DNA of 64,000 nucleotides. Source: Colius striatus (Eukaryota > Chordata > Aves > Coliiformes > Coliidae). Made by a program: the position numbers and the translations under genes. Under the pieces are notes generated by a model that saw only the letters and a program-made list of their open reading frames with translations, searched no databases and was not told where the DNA came from. Numbering within the stretch: position 1 is the first letter of the stretch; each line of letters starts with the position of its first letter. The stretch is from contig NC_084762.1 in the NCBI RefSeq assembly GCF_028858725.1, positions 6,829,374 through 6,893,373 of the forward strand. Direction: 5' to 3'. Below are positions 1 through 18,842 of this stretch, piece by piece.

Positions 1-1917
1 TATTTTTCATATTCTTTCTGCTCATTAGTCCAATTAACCCATTAAAGAACATTCAGTTGATTTGATAGTTTGTCCCTACCAAATTCTATCCTGTTTTCTG
101 ATACTTTCAGTAATTATTGCTCTGTATTCTCAGATGCTTGATAAAATGTCATTTTTTCCAGTGTTTTTTCTGGTTATCCCGCTTGCCTTCTCGGCTTTTT
201 TGTGTGTGTTATTACCTTATTTTTTGTGTTACTCTAATTACATTGTGTTGGTTATTTAGAAATATAAGTTTGGGACCCCAGCAAGTAGTCTTCCTAGGCT
301 TCTTATGCATTGAAAAGGAGTAAATGAGCTTGTTGTGTTCATGTCCTTGAGTTACCCTAGAACAGTTTTGCTTTCCACTGTCTACAAAAGGAGTCGAGCC
401 TAAAATAATCTACTTTGAGTCTTAAATATTAGGAAGTGACTGAGACATTGTTTATTGTAAATGTGAAATTAATAGTATCTGGAAATATTAAGAGAGTTGT
501 GACTAACAAATTAAACTTTCAACAGATCAGTTGCTATTTTAGCACATTTTATTTGATAAGCTGCTGTAAATCCTGTTTCCCCACCTGCCTTCATAACACG
601 TTCTCTAGCGTTTGTTTCATGGTCATAGAATAGTAGGGGTTAGAAGGGACCTTTAGAGGTCATCTAGTCCAACCCCCCTACTGTAGTATGTGTAGGTGGT
701 GTTTATATCTACAAAAGGCTTTTGAGCTAAATGTTACTATCTCTCAGGCAGAAAGCATATTGAATTGCAACTTACATTGATGTTACAGCCTGGTTTCTTG
801 TGTAGATAAGGCATGTCAAGAGTGTACAAAGCTGGGAAATATATATATAAATGAAAATTACTTTATAACATTTAATAAGTTCATTTAATTACAGTCATCC
901 TTGTAGACATTAGTCAGGAAATAGGCAAACATGTAGTCCTGTTAGCCAGTAGAGATTTATTGTTTAGAAATATGCTCAACTAGATGTTTCATATAACAAG
1001 CTTCAAAAGCTTATACAAGTGACATGCTAAAATATCCAAAACCCACCTGGCAGTTGTTTGGCTTTGGTACCATGAGAAAAGGAGCGGTGGTGGCAAAGTT
1101 TCTAATGGAAGGTTTCAGGAGGAGAATTCATTGGTGTGTGTGGCTTTTCTATATGTAGAACTATCATATGAATAGGAAGCGTGGCAATGAATTTAGATGG
1201 CAGAAAGTAGGAGTGTGAAACAATGACACAGAGGAATTCTGTGGAAGGCAGGAAAACTGCTGATGGAATGGTGACATGTTGAAGGAGAATTTAAGTAAAG
1301 GAATCTTGCAGCCCTTAGGCTTGACATGAAGTAGCATTAGTGTATTTTCTCTCCCTTTAAGGAAGACTGGGCTGCAGTAAAAGTTCTTCCTGTCCCATAT
1401 TCAACCAGGACATTTTTCACTGGATACATGAGCTGAACCTCCCTTACTCCAGTGCATGTTCTGCATTGTGGCAGATTCTTTTTTTCAACTTGGAACCTCA
1501 TTAGCACTCGCATTTGGTTTGACACCTGACCTTTTGTTCCAGATGTTCAAATGCCAGTGGTTCAAACAGTGTGAAGCTGCTCTTAGAAGGATCATCCAGC
1601 AAAGGAGCTGGGTATATAAATAATGCAAACACAGTCTTTGTATTTCATATCTTCATTCAGCTTATACATGTCTGAATTGTATAGCTACTGAATTCAGGGC
1701 TGTAAACACAAGCCTGTAATGCTTAACATATTAATTCCATTGTGAAATGCCTGAATGCTGAGAACCAGGATGAGGATGGTTGGGGACCGTTAAGGGGGGA
1801 GGGGAATGATGACTTGTAGAATAACTTTTATTGATATGAGAAAGCTATTTCTGCAGCAGAGGAGATGGAGTGGCTTCATGTTACAGAACTGTATTAACTT
1901 GTGTTAATTACTCCCAG
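1..1917 (+). other. MARCHF6: MARCHF6 last intron (3' part)
   Basis: AT-rich non-coding sequence that ends in a normal acceptor (TTACTCCCAG) just before the last MARCHF6 coding exon. I looked for the preceding exon, expected to end ...RLYEHIKNDK before YLVGQ, and did not find it, so it should lie upstream of the window. Apart from a CR1 tail near 623-682 I see nothing else. Confidence 0.75.
623..682 (-). mobile_element. CR1 3'-tail fragment
   Basis: The + strand reads TCATAGAATAG...TTAGAAGGGACC...TCATCTAGTCCAAC. This is the reverse complement of the avian CR1 3' end, so the copy lies on the - strand and is cut to about 60 bp. It sits in the MARCHF6 intron. Confidence 0.85.
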
Positions 1918-2008
1918 GTACCTTGTTGGACAACGGCTTGTGAATTACGAACGGAAGTCTGGTAAACAAGGCACATCAACAACTCCACCTCAGTCTTCAC
2001 AAGAATAG
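1918..2008 (+). CDS. MARCHF6: MARCHF6 last coding exon (E3 ubiquitin ligase, C-terminus)
   Basis: Terminal exon of the ER-membrane RING-CH ubiquitin ligase MARCHF6 (TEB4, the Doa10 homologue), which acts in ER-associated degradation and sterol-enzyme turnover. The exon starts after CTCCCAG with one base finishing a split codon. It then encodes 29 residues, starting YLVGQRLVNYERKSGKQ and ending PPQSSQE, with TAG at 2006-2008. I recognise this as the cytosolic tail after the last membrane segment. It contains the conserved C-terminal element; the Gly and Asn known to matter in human MARCHF6 (Gly885, Asn890) are both present as G4 and N9 of this exon. Only the linker after GKQG differs (TSTTPP against SSPPPP in human, from memory). 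The rest of the roughly 900-aa protein lies left of the window. Confidence 0.94.
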
Positions 2009-4535
2009 ATGGTCGCATTAAACACCTTGAACTTCCCTTTGCCTTTCATGTCCTTATTTTTCATAGACTCTTCTTCAGTCTTTGGATATCTCTCCCAAGA
2101 ATTCTCTCAGCAGTGTTTCAACTTCTGTTAATAGCATGCAGATAGCAGTTAAGGACTCAGCTCCTTATCTGCATGTTCTGATGTTATCGATGCTGTCTGA
2201 GGTCTGTACATGTGTAAATAGAAGTATCCTGACACCCTAAAACCTTGGATTAAAAAAAGGAAAAGAATGTGCATTGTACATCTTTTAAAAAGTTCTATTA
2301 ATTTATTAAATCTAGTTGTCACTTTATTTTGGACTGCTGTTCTGTTGACAATGTGCCACAAAGCAATAGTGCGAAGAGGCAAGATGTTTTTATAAAATTT
2401 GGAGCTTACTTTATGGTGTTCATAACAAATTCTTATTGTAGTAACATAGTATGTTTGGGGTTTTGGTTTTTTTCATGAGTGGAAAGGCCCACACAGAGAA
2501 TATCAAAACTGAATAACTGTCTTACAGTCAGCAGTGAAGTGGCTGTGGTGAGAACGTTATGAACTCTGTATCTTGCTATCAAGTCTTTTTTATTGTTTTG
2601 TATAACACCAAAGCTGTTGTACATTTTTTTTTCTATTGCCTGATTGTTTTTCATGTGTCTGAGTTTGTAATATTGTACAGTTGCTGTTAAAATCAAGAAA
2701 AATATTTCCTCTTCTGAGAATTCAGATGTACTCGTTGAGGCTCAGCTGGGTTTTTCTGTTTCGTGGCGGGAGTTGGGGTGGCTTTGGGGGAATCAGGAGT
2801 TCCTGAACTGAAACAGCAAGTAAAAAAAAATTGCTAAGGCTAGGTAATGGAAGCACTTAAAGAGATAGGTTCACAGCTTAAAATTGTAGCCAATTTCTTA
2901 TCAATACTAGACTTTTTCAGGTCCTCGAGAGGGAAGGGATGAACCTTAACTGATGTGTTTGCACAAGAAACAAAGAGCAACATTTTGACTTGGAGAGCTT
3001 CAAATCTTTGATGCTGTAAGTTACCAGAGTTGCAAGTTGTAGTATAAATCAGATACTGCAGAAGTTCTTTAAGGAAAAAAAAACCAGACCTCCCCCAACA
3101 ACAGAAAAATCTCTCAGAATTGGTCACTGTGAATTTTTATGGGAATAATGTTGAGGAAGTGATTCAATGCCTACTATGTATTGCCTGTGGGGCGGGGAAA
3201 TACGTGTGCTGTTAAACAGGCAAAGAAATGTTAGCAGGTTCCTTTGCAAGGACACAGTCAAACCAGAGCCACCAAATCAAGTCTGTGTTATTTCTGTATG
3301 TTGATAGAGTTCTTTTGCAGTAAGGTTTGAGGTTCTATTTTATGTAGATACTTTAAAGAAAATACCTAACAGTATGGCAAAGCTTTAAGTAGCATCAAAT
3401 CACATGCTTGGATTGCAGTATCTCTCCTAGATTAAATGGAGGAAAACGTGAGTATCCATTGCAGTAATCAGAAAATCGACGGAACGTTTAACTTGCTACT
3501 CAGTACGCTGTCCCTCAGTCTTCTGTACTTAACTATATGTGTGTTATGATTAATACTTGAGAAGCTGGCAGGTGCTTTGAGATTGTCATCTCCTTTTATT
3601 GATATTGCATCTCTGATCTGGTGTGTTTTGAGCTAACGTGGTCCGGTAACAGCAGTGGCTTGTTTTGTTGTGGCGTCAGGACTCGTGTTCTAAGGCAGCG
3701 AGCACATGCCAAATGCACCTCAATCTAGTGGCAGATGGATTGGGCTGTCACTGTCAGAAGGGCAGAAACTACTGTTCTACAGAATTATCGTTGTACTGAT
3801 GATGTTGAACCACAAATATTAATTACCCTTTGGAGTGATCGATTAGGAAACTTCCAGTGAACTGAAATCATGAGAAAAATAACCAAAATATTGCGCTCTC
3901 ATTCACTGTTGCTGACTAAATGCTAGATTGAGTATTTACCCCCTGTATTTTTGATCTGCATAAGTATTGCATTTGACTATTTACAGTGGTGTACATTATG
4001 GGACAGATATATTTTCACACTATTAAATTCACTGGTAACATACATTCTTACTTCTGCCAAGAGTCTTGTCTTTTGACATATCTTTTGTAAACAGTTCCAG
4101 AATGGTTTTCCCACTCAAATCTTGCCAGCACTACTGTGCATCATGCAGAGTTTGGTCCTTGTAACTTTATGTTCCAGACAAACTGGTCTTTAACATTAAA
4201 ATTTATTAAGAAAAAGCCTCTTTTTTTTTTTGCCCCTTTTTTGTTACTGTTATTTTACGAGTCAAGACAGAGGAAAAGGGAATCAGGCCAGTCATGTAAT
4301 GTGAACTGTAGGTATTTTAATGTAGCTTATATTACCTGTATTGGCTGTTTGTTACGGAGAACTGGTTTCAAACCCAACTGTTGTGTTGGCTTTTGCACTG
4401 CTTTATGCATCCCAGGTGTGGTGAAGTTTGTTTCTAAAACTGTCTATTGTGAACTTTCCAAAAATCTCCTCATCTCTTTAGTTTTTACCTGTGTGTTAGA
4501 GAAGAAGATGGATGTTGTATAGAAGAAGAATTAAA
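2009..4535 (+). other. MARCHF6: MARCHF6 3' UTR (end uncertain)
   Basis: No reading frame of substance follows the MARCHF6 stop. The human gene has a multi-kilobase 3' UTR, so most of this AT-rich stretch is probably UTR. Candidate poly(A) signals are ATTAAA at 2305-2310, giving a short form, and ATTAAA at 4530-4535, followed by T/GT-rich sequence. The true end cannot be decided from sequence alone. Confidence 0.55.
2213..2220 (+). promoter_or_regulatory. Possible Pumilio site in MARCHF6 3' UTR
   Basis: TGTAAATA is an exact match to the Pumilio recognition element UGUANAUA, about 200 nt after the MARCHF6 stop. An 8-mer like this also occurs by chance, so function is inferred only. Confidence 0.3.
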
Positions 4536-4647
4536 TAACTTTACTTTTGTATTGGTTTAGCTTTTTAATAGTTTGCTTTATTTGTCTTGTGTGTACTCCT
4601 TTGGGATAGAAACTTGATAGTAAGCATGGCATTGAACTGGCTGTTAG

Positions 4648-4712
4648 TGAACTGTTAGCAGTTGGACTTGATCTTAAAGGTCTTTTCCAACCAAAATGAT
4701 GCTGTGAGACAG
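4648..4712 (+). mobile_element. CR1 3'-tail fragment
   Basis: It contains GTTGGACTTGATCTTAAAGG then TCTTTTCCAACC and AATGAT, the usual 3' end of a CR1 on the + strand, truncated to about 60 bp. It lies just beyond the last likely MARCHF6 poly(A) signal. Confidence 0.8.
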
Positions 4713-7700
4713 CTGCTGAGCTCTATACCTGTGGCTTTTATCTACAGCATGCTGTGGTTTTATGTTACTGTTGAAGTGGGAGAAGGGGGGGGATGTATGT
4801 ATGTGTGTGTGTTTTTTTACACAGATTGTTTGATACTGATTAAAAATAGTTAAAACTCTGCATCCTTTTTCTGACTCCCCCTTCTCCACTGGGTAAAGCT
4901 TAAGTTACTTATTCCTTACTTATTCCTGTATTCACATCCCTTCTCAGCTGAGTGCCTGAATTCTTTCTTTGCTTTCCCTTAAACTTGAGCAAAGGTCTTC
5001 ATAAAAATCTACACAACAGCCCCACTCTTCTTCAGAGAGCTCTGTAAAAAAAACCCTTGACCTTACAAAGCAGGAAGGACGGTGGTTTGTTGGTTCTACT
5101 GCCTGGCATGCTGCTCGGTGTCATTTTGTTTCCTCATACCCCACTGTTTGTTGAGATTGGAAGTTCTTTGTGGCAGACTGGATGCTCTTGTTCTGCTTGC
5201 CTTGTGAGTGGGCACGGTGCAGCCCGAGCAATGAGTGGGGCTCTTAGCAGAAATGGTGATACAGATAAGAACATCAGAGAACTGAATCTTGACAGTATAA
5301 TGAAGGTCAGGATGCAAAAAAGATGAAGGAAACCATTTTCTGAGGCAGATAAGGAAATTACATTTACATAGCTTGAAAAATTAGAGCTCTCTCACTCTAT
5401 TTGAGTTCTTAATTAGGTTAATTGGAACTAAAGAATTGCATAGTTAACAGCCATTTTATTAAGTCAGTGATTATTCCAGACAAGCTGTGCTTCTGGCTTT
5501 AGGTTCTTCACATTTACAAGTCACTGTAAATTGAGAAATGAAATGCCAAAATCAAAGTTACTCAATAATTGAAATCTTTACTGTTTCCAAAGATCAAATA
5601 ACTGTTCCAAAACCAAACTGAATGTTTTGAATTCAATACAGCGCTGAGGGGTGGAGCAGTGGCAAGATTATTCCACAACATCAGTTTTGCTGCCTGTGTG
5701 CTCACTTGTCATTATTTTATTTGCTGAGTAGTGGCTGATGCCAGAGCTGCATAGACCTTCTTATTTTTTTTCCTTTTATAAGAAGAAATCAAACATCCTC
5801 GGAGTTGCCTGAGACCAGGTTGCAGAGGGGAGGGCACTTAAGCTTACTTGTCTGGTTTATATTGAATCACTTGGCTTTTGAGGAGTATTTCTGTCCCTGG
5901 AAAACTTGGATGCAGGTTTTACCTAGAGAGAACAGACTGAGTTGTTGCTTACAAAAACAGAGAACACTGCAAAGCTTGTTACTTCTTTATATTAAATAGA
6001 ATGTAGGTATGAGAATACATATGACATTGATGTGCCGTGTTCAGTAAGTTGCAAAAACGGCCTGGTGAAGTTCAGTAAGGACTGTGCTGAATCTAAGGAT
6101 ACTGCTGCACTAATATGGGATATACCTGGGATATTGTGGCTTAATGTGACCAGGAGTCACAGGAGCAGGCAGCAGCCTTCCTCAGTTTGGAAGCCAAAAC
6201 TGAGCAATGTTGCTATAAAGCAATAGCTGTGTCTATGGGTATACTTCTAAATGCTCTTTATGTAACAGGCATCCGTAGAAGGCGTGGGAGGAAGCACTCA
6301 GTGTCTGGGAAGGATCTGAGTGGTTTCTTTCACTGAAGCTACACTTGTGTTATTTCCTACCTGTGTTTTCATGCAAGTTTCATCAGCTTTTTCTTAACAC
6401 AAATTGTTTAGGCCTTATCACCTTTATAACTTTGGGCCAAGGTTCTCAACGTGATCCATCAATGTACCTCTCACTGTGCATTTCTGTGATCATTCCTCCT
6501 CGTTTGAAAGGGATTTGTTGACCTAACAGCCATGTGACTTACCTGTGTAATCCCCAGTCTCCTTAAACAGCCCTACATTGACCTGCATACACTAAACCAC
6601 CAGCACTGGAAACTGAAGCCTCCTTCCTCCTTGATCTTTTACTCACCAACTGTTTCAGAGGTTATTCCACTCTTTATTATTTGTTTTGCTGTCCTAGTCA
6701 TCTTCCTTTTATTGCAGTAATCTTTTAAGTGGATGGTTTAGTGTAATTATGTGTGAAAAGCATGCTACTTACAGCCAAAACTTATTAGTTCCCTGAATTA
6801 TAAATGACTTCCTAAAAAGGACTCGGTGATATCCCAATATTCCAAACTTAACATAATTACTCACACCAGGAGTAATTAGTAGAAAATACACAGTGCATCT
6901 GGTTCTGCTTATAAATTGAGAGACTGTGTAGTAAGGACAACCACAACTTGTGTCACTGCAGGGTTTTTTTCTGTTCCATCCCAGGTTGCCCCTGCAGTTA
7001 AATGCCTGATGATTTCTGGCCAGTGGGGGTTAAAGGAAAGAGCAGAGCAGTGCCTACGCTCCTCTGTCTGCAAAGGAACAAGCAGCATATCCCCTAGAGG
7101 GGTTTTTATTCCTTCATGTAGTGTGTCTTGTTAATTTTTGTTGCATGGAAGCATTTATACAAAGATTAATTTAGTCACACCTGTATAGATCAACCATGTT
7201 CCTGAGCAGCTTGCAATTACTGTTTTCACAGTGGTTTAGTTGTAGCCTTTTTGCTTTTTCCACCAGTTTGCAGTTCATATGGAATAACATTTTTTATGAA
7301 CACACATTTTTTTCATAAGTACTCTTAGAAAACCTTCCACCTACGTGTTGCTGTTCCTCATTATATGGTCTGGCAGCTTTTTGTGCATGATTTCCCCACA
7401 CTGGACCAAGAATTTGAGGGTATGACATTTACTTTTTGATCATTTTAGGATAGTTCCAAGGACTGTGGGTGAAAGAGAATATGATACTTTTGCTGTTTTC
7501 CTGTTGGACACATTTGATAAACTGCATTGTGAACTCAATTTATTTAGATTCCACTCTGTAAAGCTCTGCAGGATAATGTTTGCTGCAGGTTTTTTTTTTG
7601 CTATAGTGTTCTTAATTGTTTTAAAGCATCTGCCCATTTAAAAAAGACAAAACAAGTTTATGTCATTGATATGCCAGAAGGTTACTGCAACTACGTGGAA

Positions 7701-8750
7701 ACAGCAAAGTGCTTTGAGGCCCAGTAGTTGGGCCTTTATAAATCTTTATGAAAGACTTATCAGTTGTTAAAATCCGTGTGTGTTTTGTTTTCCAAAGATT
7801 GTGATTTTTGTCTTTGTCCCGCTTGGCCTTTGTTCATCGATGGGGACATAATGTGGATTAAGAAGGGCTATCTTTCTGTAAGATTGTGTTCTTTTTCAGT
7901 AACTGGCCTGTTGAAGCATGCAGCACCTCCATTTCTGTGGAGCAATGGTTTGTGAAGGCTTGCTGAAGCGAATAATCCTATTAAGAAGTTCATTTGAGTA
8001 CTCAGGCTCTTTCCAGCCCATGTTAGAAGGGACAGGAGGGGTATTGCTTTATCATCAAGAGACCCTCTAGTGTCTTTACAGAGGATGCCCTTCAGGTTAC
8101 CTCTGGTGCAGTTTTCATCTGCAGTTGAATGAGCAGTGTCAGGTGAAGGTTAGTGTCAGAGCTTGTCTGTCAGAGTCCTTCCTGGGAACTTTCACCAAAA
8201 GCAGTTTTGCAAAGTCAAGGATTAGAATTTGATTAATGATATTTTATTAAGGTGACAGGTGTAACAGGTTTGAGCGTGCTGTTGAGAAATACTTAGTGCA
8301 GTCGTGCTAACCTATGGTAAAAATGACAGCAATGCTTATCCCAGATATTCCTCACCACAGAGCAAAAAAGCACAGGCACTTTTAACCCTTTGTGTGTGTG
8401 AGTCCCATAAGCAGAAGTCTTGTAGCCTTCCACCACTCTGAGGCAGAGAGGGCACTTGGGTTCCTCAGTGTGCCAGAGGTTGTGCCAGGTTTGGGGCAGC
8501 AAGTGTGGGGAAGCTGTTGGCACCAGCCCTGCTGTGCCAGGTGGGCACAGTCCCTTCGTTTTGCTGCCCTGAATTTCCAGGACCGTGAGGCCGACCAGAG
8601 GTGCCTGTGGCTGAGCTGCTTCGAGTAAGGTTAGGGAATCCTTTGCCCGCAGTTTTGCGTGTCGGACAGTGTTTGTTTATACCACATCTAAGCCTGGAAA
8701 GGAGATGTGGGAGAGCTTAAGGCAGGGTGGATGTGCCACACCGCTGCTGC
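4713..8750. other. MARCHF6-ROPN1L intergenic
   Basis: About 4 kb without a recognisable exon, RNA gene or CR1. Reading frames are all short and have random composition. A short TATG/TG simple repeat with a following T-run lies at 4793-4818. Some of the left part may still be MARCHF6 3' UTR. Confidence 0.6.
4793..4818. repeat. TATG/TG microsatellite
   Basis: GTATGTATGTGTGTGTGT followed by a T-run: a short simple repeat. Confidence 0.8.
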
Positions 8751-8811
8751 CCACAGAGCCGCCTCCCGCGGCGGTGTTTCAGCCCTTTTCAGAGTCCATA
8801 GAAAAGCCGGT

Positions 8812-8835
8812 GTTGCCTCAAACAACGCCGGCAAC
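8812..8835. promoter_or_regulatory. RFX X-box-like half-sites
   Basis: GTTGCC at 8812-8817, a 3-base gap, then AACAAC at 8821-8826: one mismatch from the X-box consensus GTNRCC-N(0-3)-RGYAAC. A perfect GGCAAC half-site follows at 8830-8835. RFX factors drive ciliary genes, which fits ROPN1L. The match is seen directly; function is inferred. Confidence 0.5.
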
Positions 8836-8900
8836 ATCCCTCTTCCCGCGGCCCGCCCCCGGCCTGGCCCTCCTCCCGCGTTGCCGGGCAGCGCGGCGGA

Positions 8901-8903
8901 GGT
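8901..8903 (+). other. ROPN1L: Possible donor of ROPN1L non-coding exon 1
   Basis: GCGGAG|GTGAGG is a near-consensus 5' splice site inside the CpG island. A second option is GTGG|GTGAGG at 9013/9014. Either could splice to the acceptor before 10957, where the sequence is untranslated until the ATG at 10984. Confidence 0.4.
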
Positions 8904-9130
8904 GAGGCGGCCGCCGCGGCCTGCGGGTCGGTGCCGGCGGGGAAGCCGCTCAGGCCCGGGCGCTGCCGTGCCAGGGAGGGCCCAGGGTCGCTGTCCGCCG
9001 GCCGGAGCCGTGGGTGAGGGGGCGGAGGAGGGTCTCTCGCCGGACGCAGCTCGCCCGGCGCCGGGGCCTGACGGCGGCCTCCACCGGGCCCTCACGGCGG
9101 GGAACCGTCACCGGGAGCTTGGCAAGGTCG

Positions 9131-16461
<7,331 letters not shown>

Positions 16462-16760
16462 ACACGCTGACTCTTCAGAACCAGGTGAGAAGAAAAAAAC
16501 ACCCTAAAGGAACAGATATATGCAAGAACATAATTTGTTTTCTAAGGACTATGACAAGATCCTCTTCTCTGGAACTTCATCATCCCACTCTTGGACTTGC
16601 CCTTCAGGCTCTTCTGCCTCACACCACTACCGATGCTGAGTCCCAGGGAGTGATACCTTCACTGTTGGTATGGAGTAAAAGGTGTTTTGGTGTGTATCTT
16701 CCTCACTTTTCCTTCCTAAGTGATTGTAAGAAAAGCAATAAAATGCAGAAATACATTTAG
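16462..16760 (+). other. ROPN1L: ROPN1L 3' UTR
   Basis: A short stretch from the stop to just past the AATAAA at 16737-16742. No other feature seen. Confidence 0.65.
16737..16742 (+). terminator. ROPN1L: ROPN1L poly(A) signal
   Basis: The first canonical AATAAA (in AGCAATAAAATGC), about 275 nt after the ROPN1L stop. Confidence 0.6.
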
Positions 16761-17543
16761 AGGTGACTGGACAGATGCTATTGCTTCATTCCTCTTTATA
16801 CTTCTAGTACCACCACCTTTGGTTTTGGCTCTTACACAAACACAGATTGCCTTTTGACTACCTTGTCTGCATGAATACCCTCTATTAAAATGGTTTTACT
16901 AAGCCTTACTCAGGAGAACTTCATCAGGACCCTGTGGCTCAGCTGCCAGAAGAAACATCAACTCAAGAAAGGATTGCAATGGTTCCATATAGTCACTGGT
17001 TTATCAACCTCTAGCACCAATACTCACATGTCAGTTGACGTGATGGGAACTCCTTGTTCCTGGAAGGAAATGGGTGTCCACTTGATGTCTGAAGATGGCA
17101 ATCAGCATTGTTACAGTTGTCCTTGGTGCCTTCCCTACTACTTTCCAGGAAGAGCTATATATTCTCCTTCTCTTTTCTCAGCATTGATTTGAAATTTCTT
17201 TGAGCATGAGCTGGGCAACAGTAACTTTCCTGTTGTCCTTTTTACCACTTCCTGCAGCTGAAGATGTCCCATCCTGCTGGAGAACTCAGAAATCTGCTCT
17301 CTCAGCTCTGGTACACAGTTTAAGTAGGGAGGAAGAGCTTTTTGGAACACTGCTCCCAGAGGGGACAATGCCAGAGGTGGGAGGGTAGCAGGGGGAGCTC
17401 TCTCCATGCCCTTCCTGTTTGCAATGGATCCCAGACTCCAGGGAGTAGCTCTGTTCCACACCCACTAACCAGGCAGGAAAATGTGTATAGCCTCTCACAA
17501 ACTGCACCCTTCAGCCTCAGAAAGATTAGAGAGATCCATATAA
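16761..17543. other. Gap between convergent ROPN1L and SNRNP48
   Basis: About 0.8 kb between the likely 3' ends of the two tail-to-tail genes. No repeat, RNA or coding pattern that I can support. Confidence 0.55.
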
Positions 17544-17549
17544 TTTATT
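17544..17549 (-). terminator. SNRNP48: Distal SNRNP48 poly(A) signal candidate
   Basis: TTTATT on the + strand is AATAAA on the - strand, about 1.1 kb after the stop. Confidence 0.35.
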
Positions 17550-17949
17550 AATAGAAGCATTACTGGTAGGTATTTACAGTTTCTGATATATACTAAACCC
17601 CTCCCACCAAATCCTAACCCTGTTTCTTTTTTGTCTCCAAGCATAGCTGTGATGCAACACCACTATTATGTGCACAACATTACCATCCCTTCCACAGCAG
17701 CAGTGACTTTTTGAATGGCTGACAAACAAAATAATCAGGTTCTTTTTTCTACTTTCTTCTTTTATGACTGTGATACTTGTCTTCATCCCTGAAACAAAAC
17801 CATAAACATTGTGTGGGCTGTTAAGACTCAGGCTGACAGAATCTGAAGGCAAAAAAAACCCAAACCCCACAAACTTGGGAAATGGAAAGCTCTCATTAAA
17901 TGTAATCATGTTCTCTTCTCAGGAAAGAAAGTCAACTACTTCAAGACAG

Positions 17950-17955
17950 TTTATT
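17950..17955 (-). terminator. SNRNP48: Proximal SNRNP48 poly(A) signal candidate
   Basis: TTTATT on the + strand is AATAAA on the - strand, about 0.7 kb after the stop. Confidence 0.4.
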
Positions 17956-18342
17956 TCCCATGCTGTTTTAATCAAGGTCCTGTCATGCAGTGCCACAGTG
18001 GCAATTAGTTTAGGATGAGTGGCATCCCTATGCAATGAAGCCAATTTTGAGACAGGCAACCCTTGCCAGCCTTGCAGTTATGTGCAGCCTTTCTTGTGTG
18101 TAACAGCCTAAGGCTCTGCTCCAACACAGGTCCCACACACCAGGGCCTTGCAGATCCAAATGTGCCCTTGTTGCTGGCATTAGGTGTGGCCTCAGTTTGT
18201 TTCCTTTTGCCTAAAAATATGTCCAAAACTATTGAAGAGCAAGAGCACTGTTTTGAAGCTTCTACCATGGAAAAGCTAGTCAAGTGTTTGTATCTATATA
18301 CAAGGTAGTGACACAGATCATCCTATTTAGTAAGTCCCAGTG

Positions 18343-18416
18343 CAAAGTGGAGCAGAAATCAGCACTAGACAGGATGAGCCAAAGTGGAGCAGAAATCAGC
18401 ACTAGACAGGATGAGC
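18343..18416. repeat. 37-bp perfect tandem duplication
   Basis: Two adjacent identical 37-bp copies, 18343-18379 and 18380-18416, each starting CAAAGTGGAGCAGAAATCAG and ending GACAGGATGAGC. No mismatch between copies indicates a recent event. Confidence 0.97.
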
Positions 18417-18679
18417 ACACTTGGTTGGTTAAACGGGCAGATGTTGATAAAGGAGTACAACAGCCTGTGACAACACTGTGTGCTACACCTGCTCGTGGAA
18501 GTGCCACCTTTCAGACCCAAGAGAATATGCTGAAGTCTGGATGGCAGTGTATGATCTCACAGCAACTTCTGTTTAGCATCAGCCTCATGCCCCTGCCTTG
18601 TTATACCGTATGTGGGATTAACCTAACTTCTTAATTGGACTAGATACTCCAATTCAGAAGCAGCTGTCATCATTGATGC

Positions 18680-18842
18680 TCACCTCTCTCTCTTTCTCCG
18701 AGACTCTCTGCCTCTTTCCCGGCTCCTTTTTCGTTTGCTTGGGCTCCTGCTGCTGTCTCTCCTGTGCCTGGGGCGCTCGCTGTCCCTGCAGCTTCCCCCC
18801 GACTGCCGCGACTCTGCCGAAGCCGACCGTCTCTCCTCCTTC
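18680..18842 (-). CDS. SNRNP48: SNRNP48 exon 8, RS-like tail
   Basis: Encodes [17 protein letters not shown], then [20 protein letters not shown] and ESRRKRER before TGA. This is the Arg/Ser-rich C-terminus and matches the human EERRSAS...SRQSGGS and RSP.KRKR blocks. Acceptor AACCTTTTTCCAG. AGAGAG|GTGAGC at 18683/18684 would skip the TGA if used, as the human protein has about 20 more residues. Confidence 0.87.

Larger units (their letters stand above)
8755..9130 (+). promoter_or_regulatory. ROPN1L: CpG island, probable ROPN1L promoter
   Basis: An abrupt block of very GC- and CpG-rich sequence in AT-rich surroundings, about 2 kb upstream of the first ROPN1L coding exon and on the side expected for its promoter. 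It has no TATA box. Reading frames open on both strands here (for example 8707-9174 + and 8688-9095 -) are low-complexity Pro/Arg/Ala products of GC richness, not genes. AG|GTGAGG at 8901/8902 could be the donor of a non-coding first exon. Confidence 0.75.
17544..18679 (-). other. SNRNP48: SNRNP48 3' UTR (probable)
   Basis: Downstream of the SNRNP48 stop on the - strand. AATAAA occurs on the - strand at 17950-17955 and 17544-17549. Both are plausible ends, giving 3' UTRs of about 0.7 or 1.1 kb. It contains a perfect 37-bp tandem duplication at 18343-18416. Acceptor-like sites followed by short frames occur near 18210 and 17840, so an extra 3' exon is possible. Confidence 0.5.

Noticed and set aside
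1337-1525. A second MARCHF6 exon upstream of 1918
   Set aside because: No sequence resembling the expected preceding residues (RLYEHIKNDK) is found in 1-1917.
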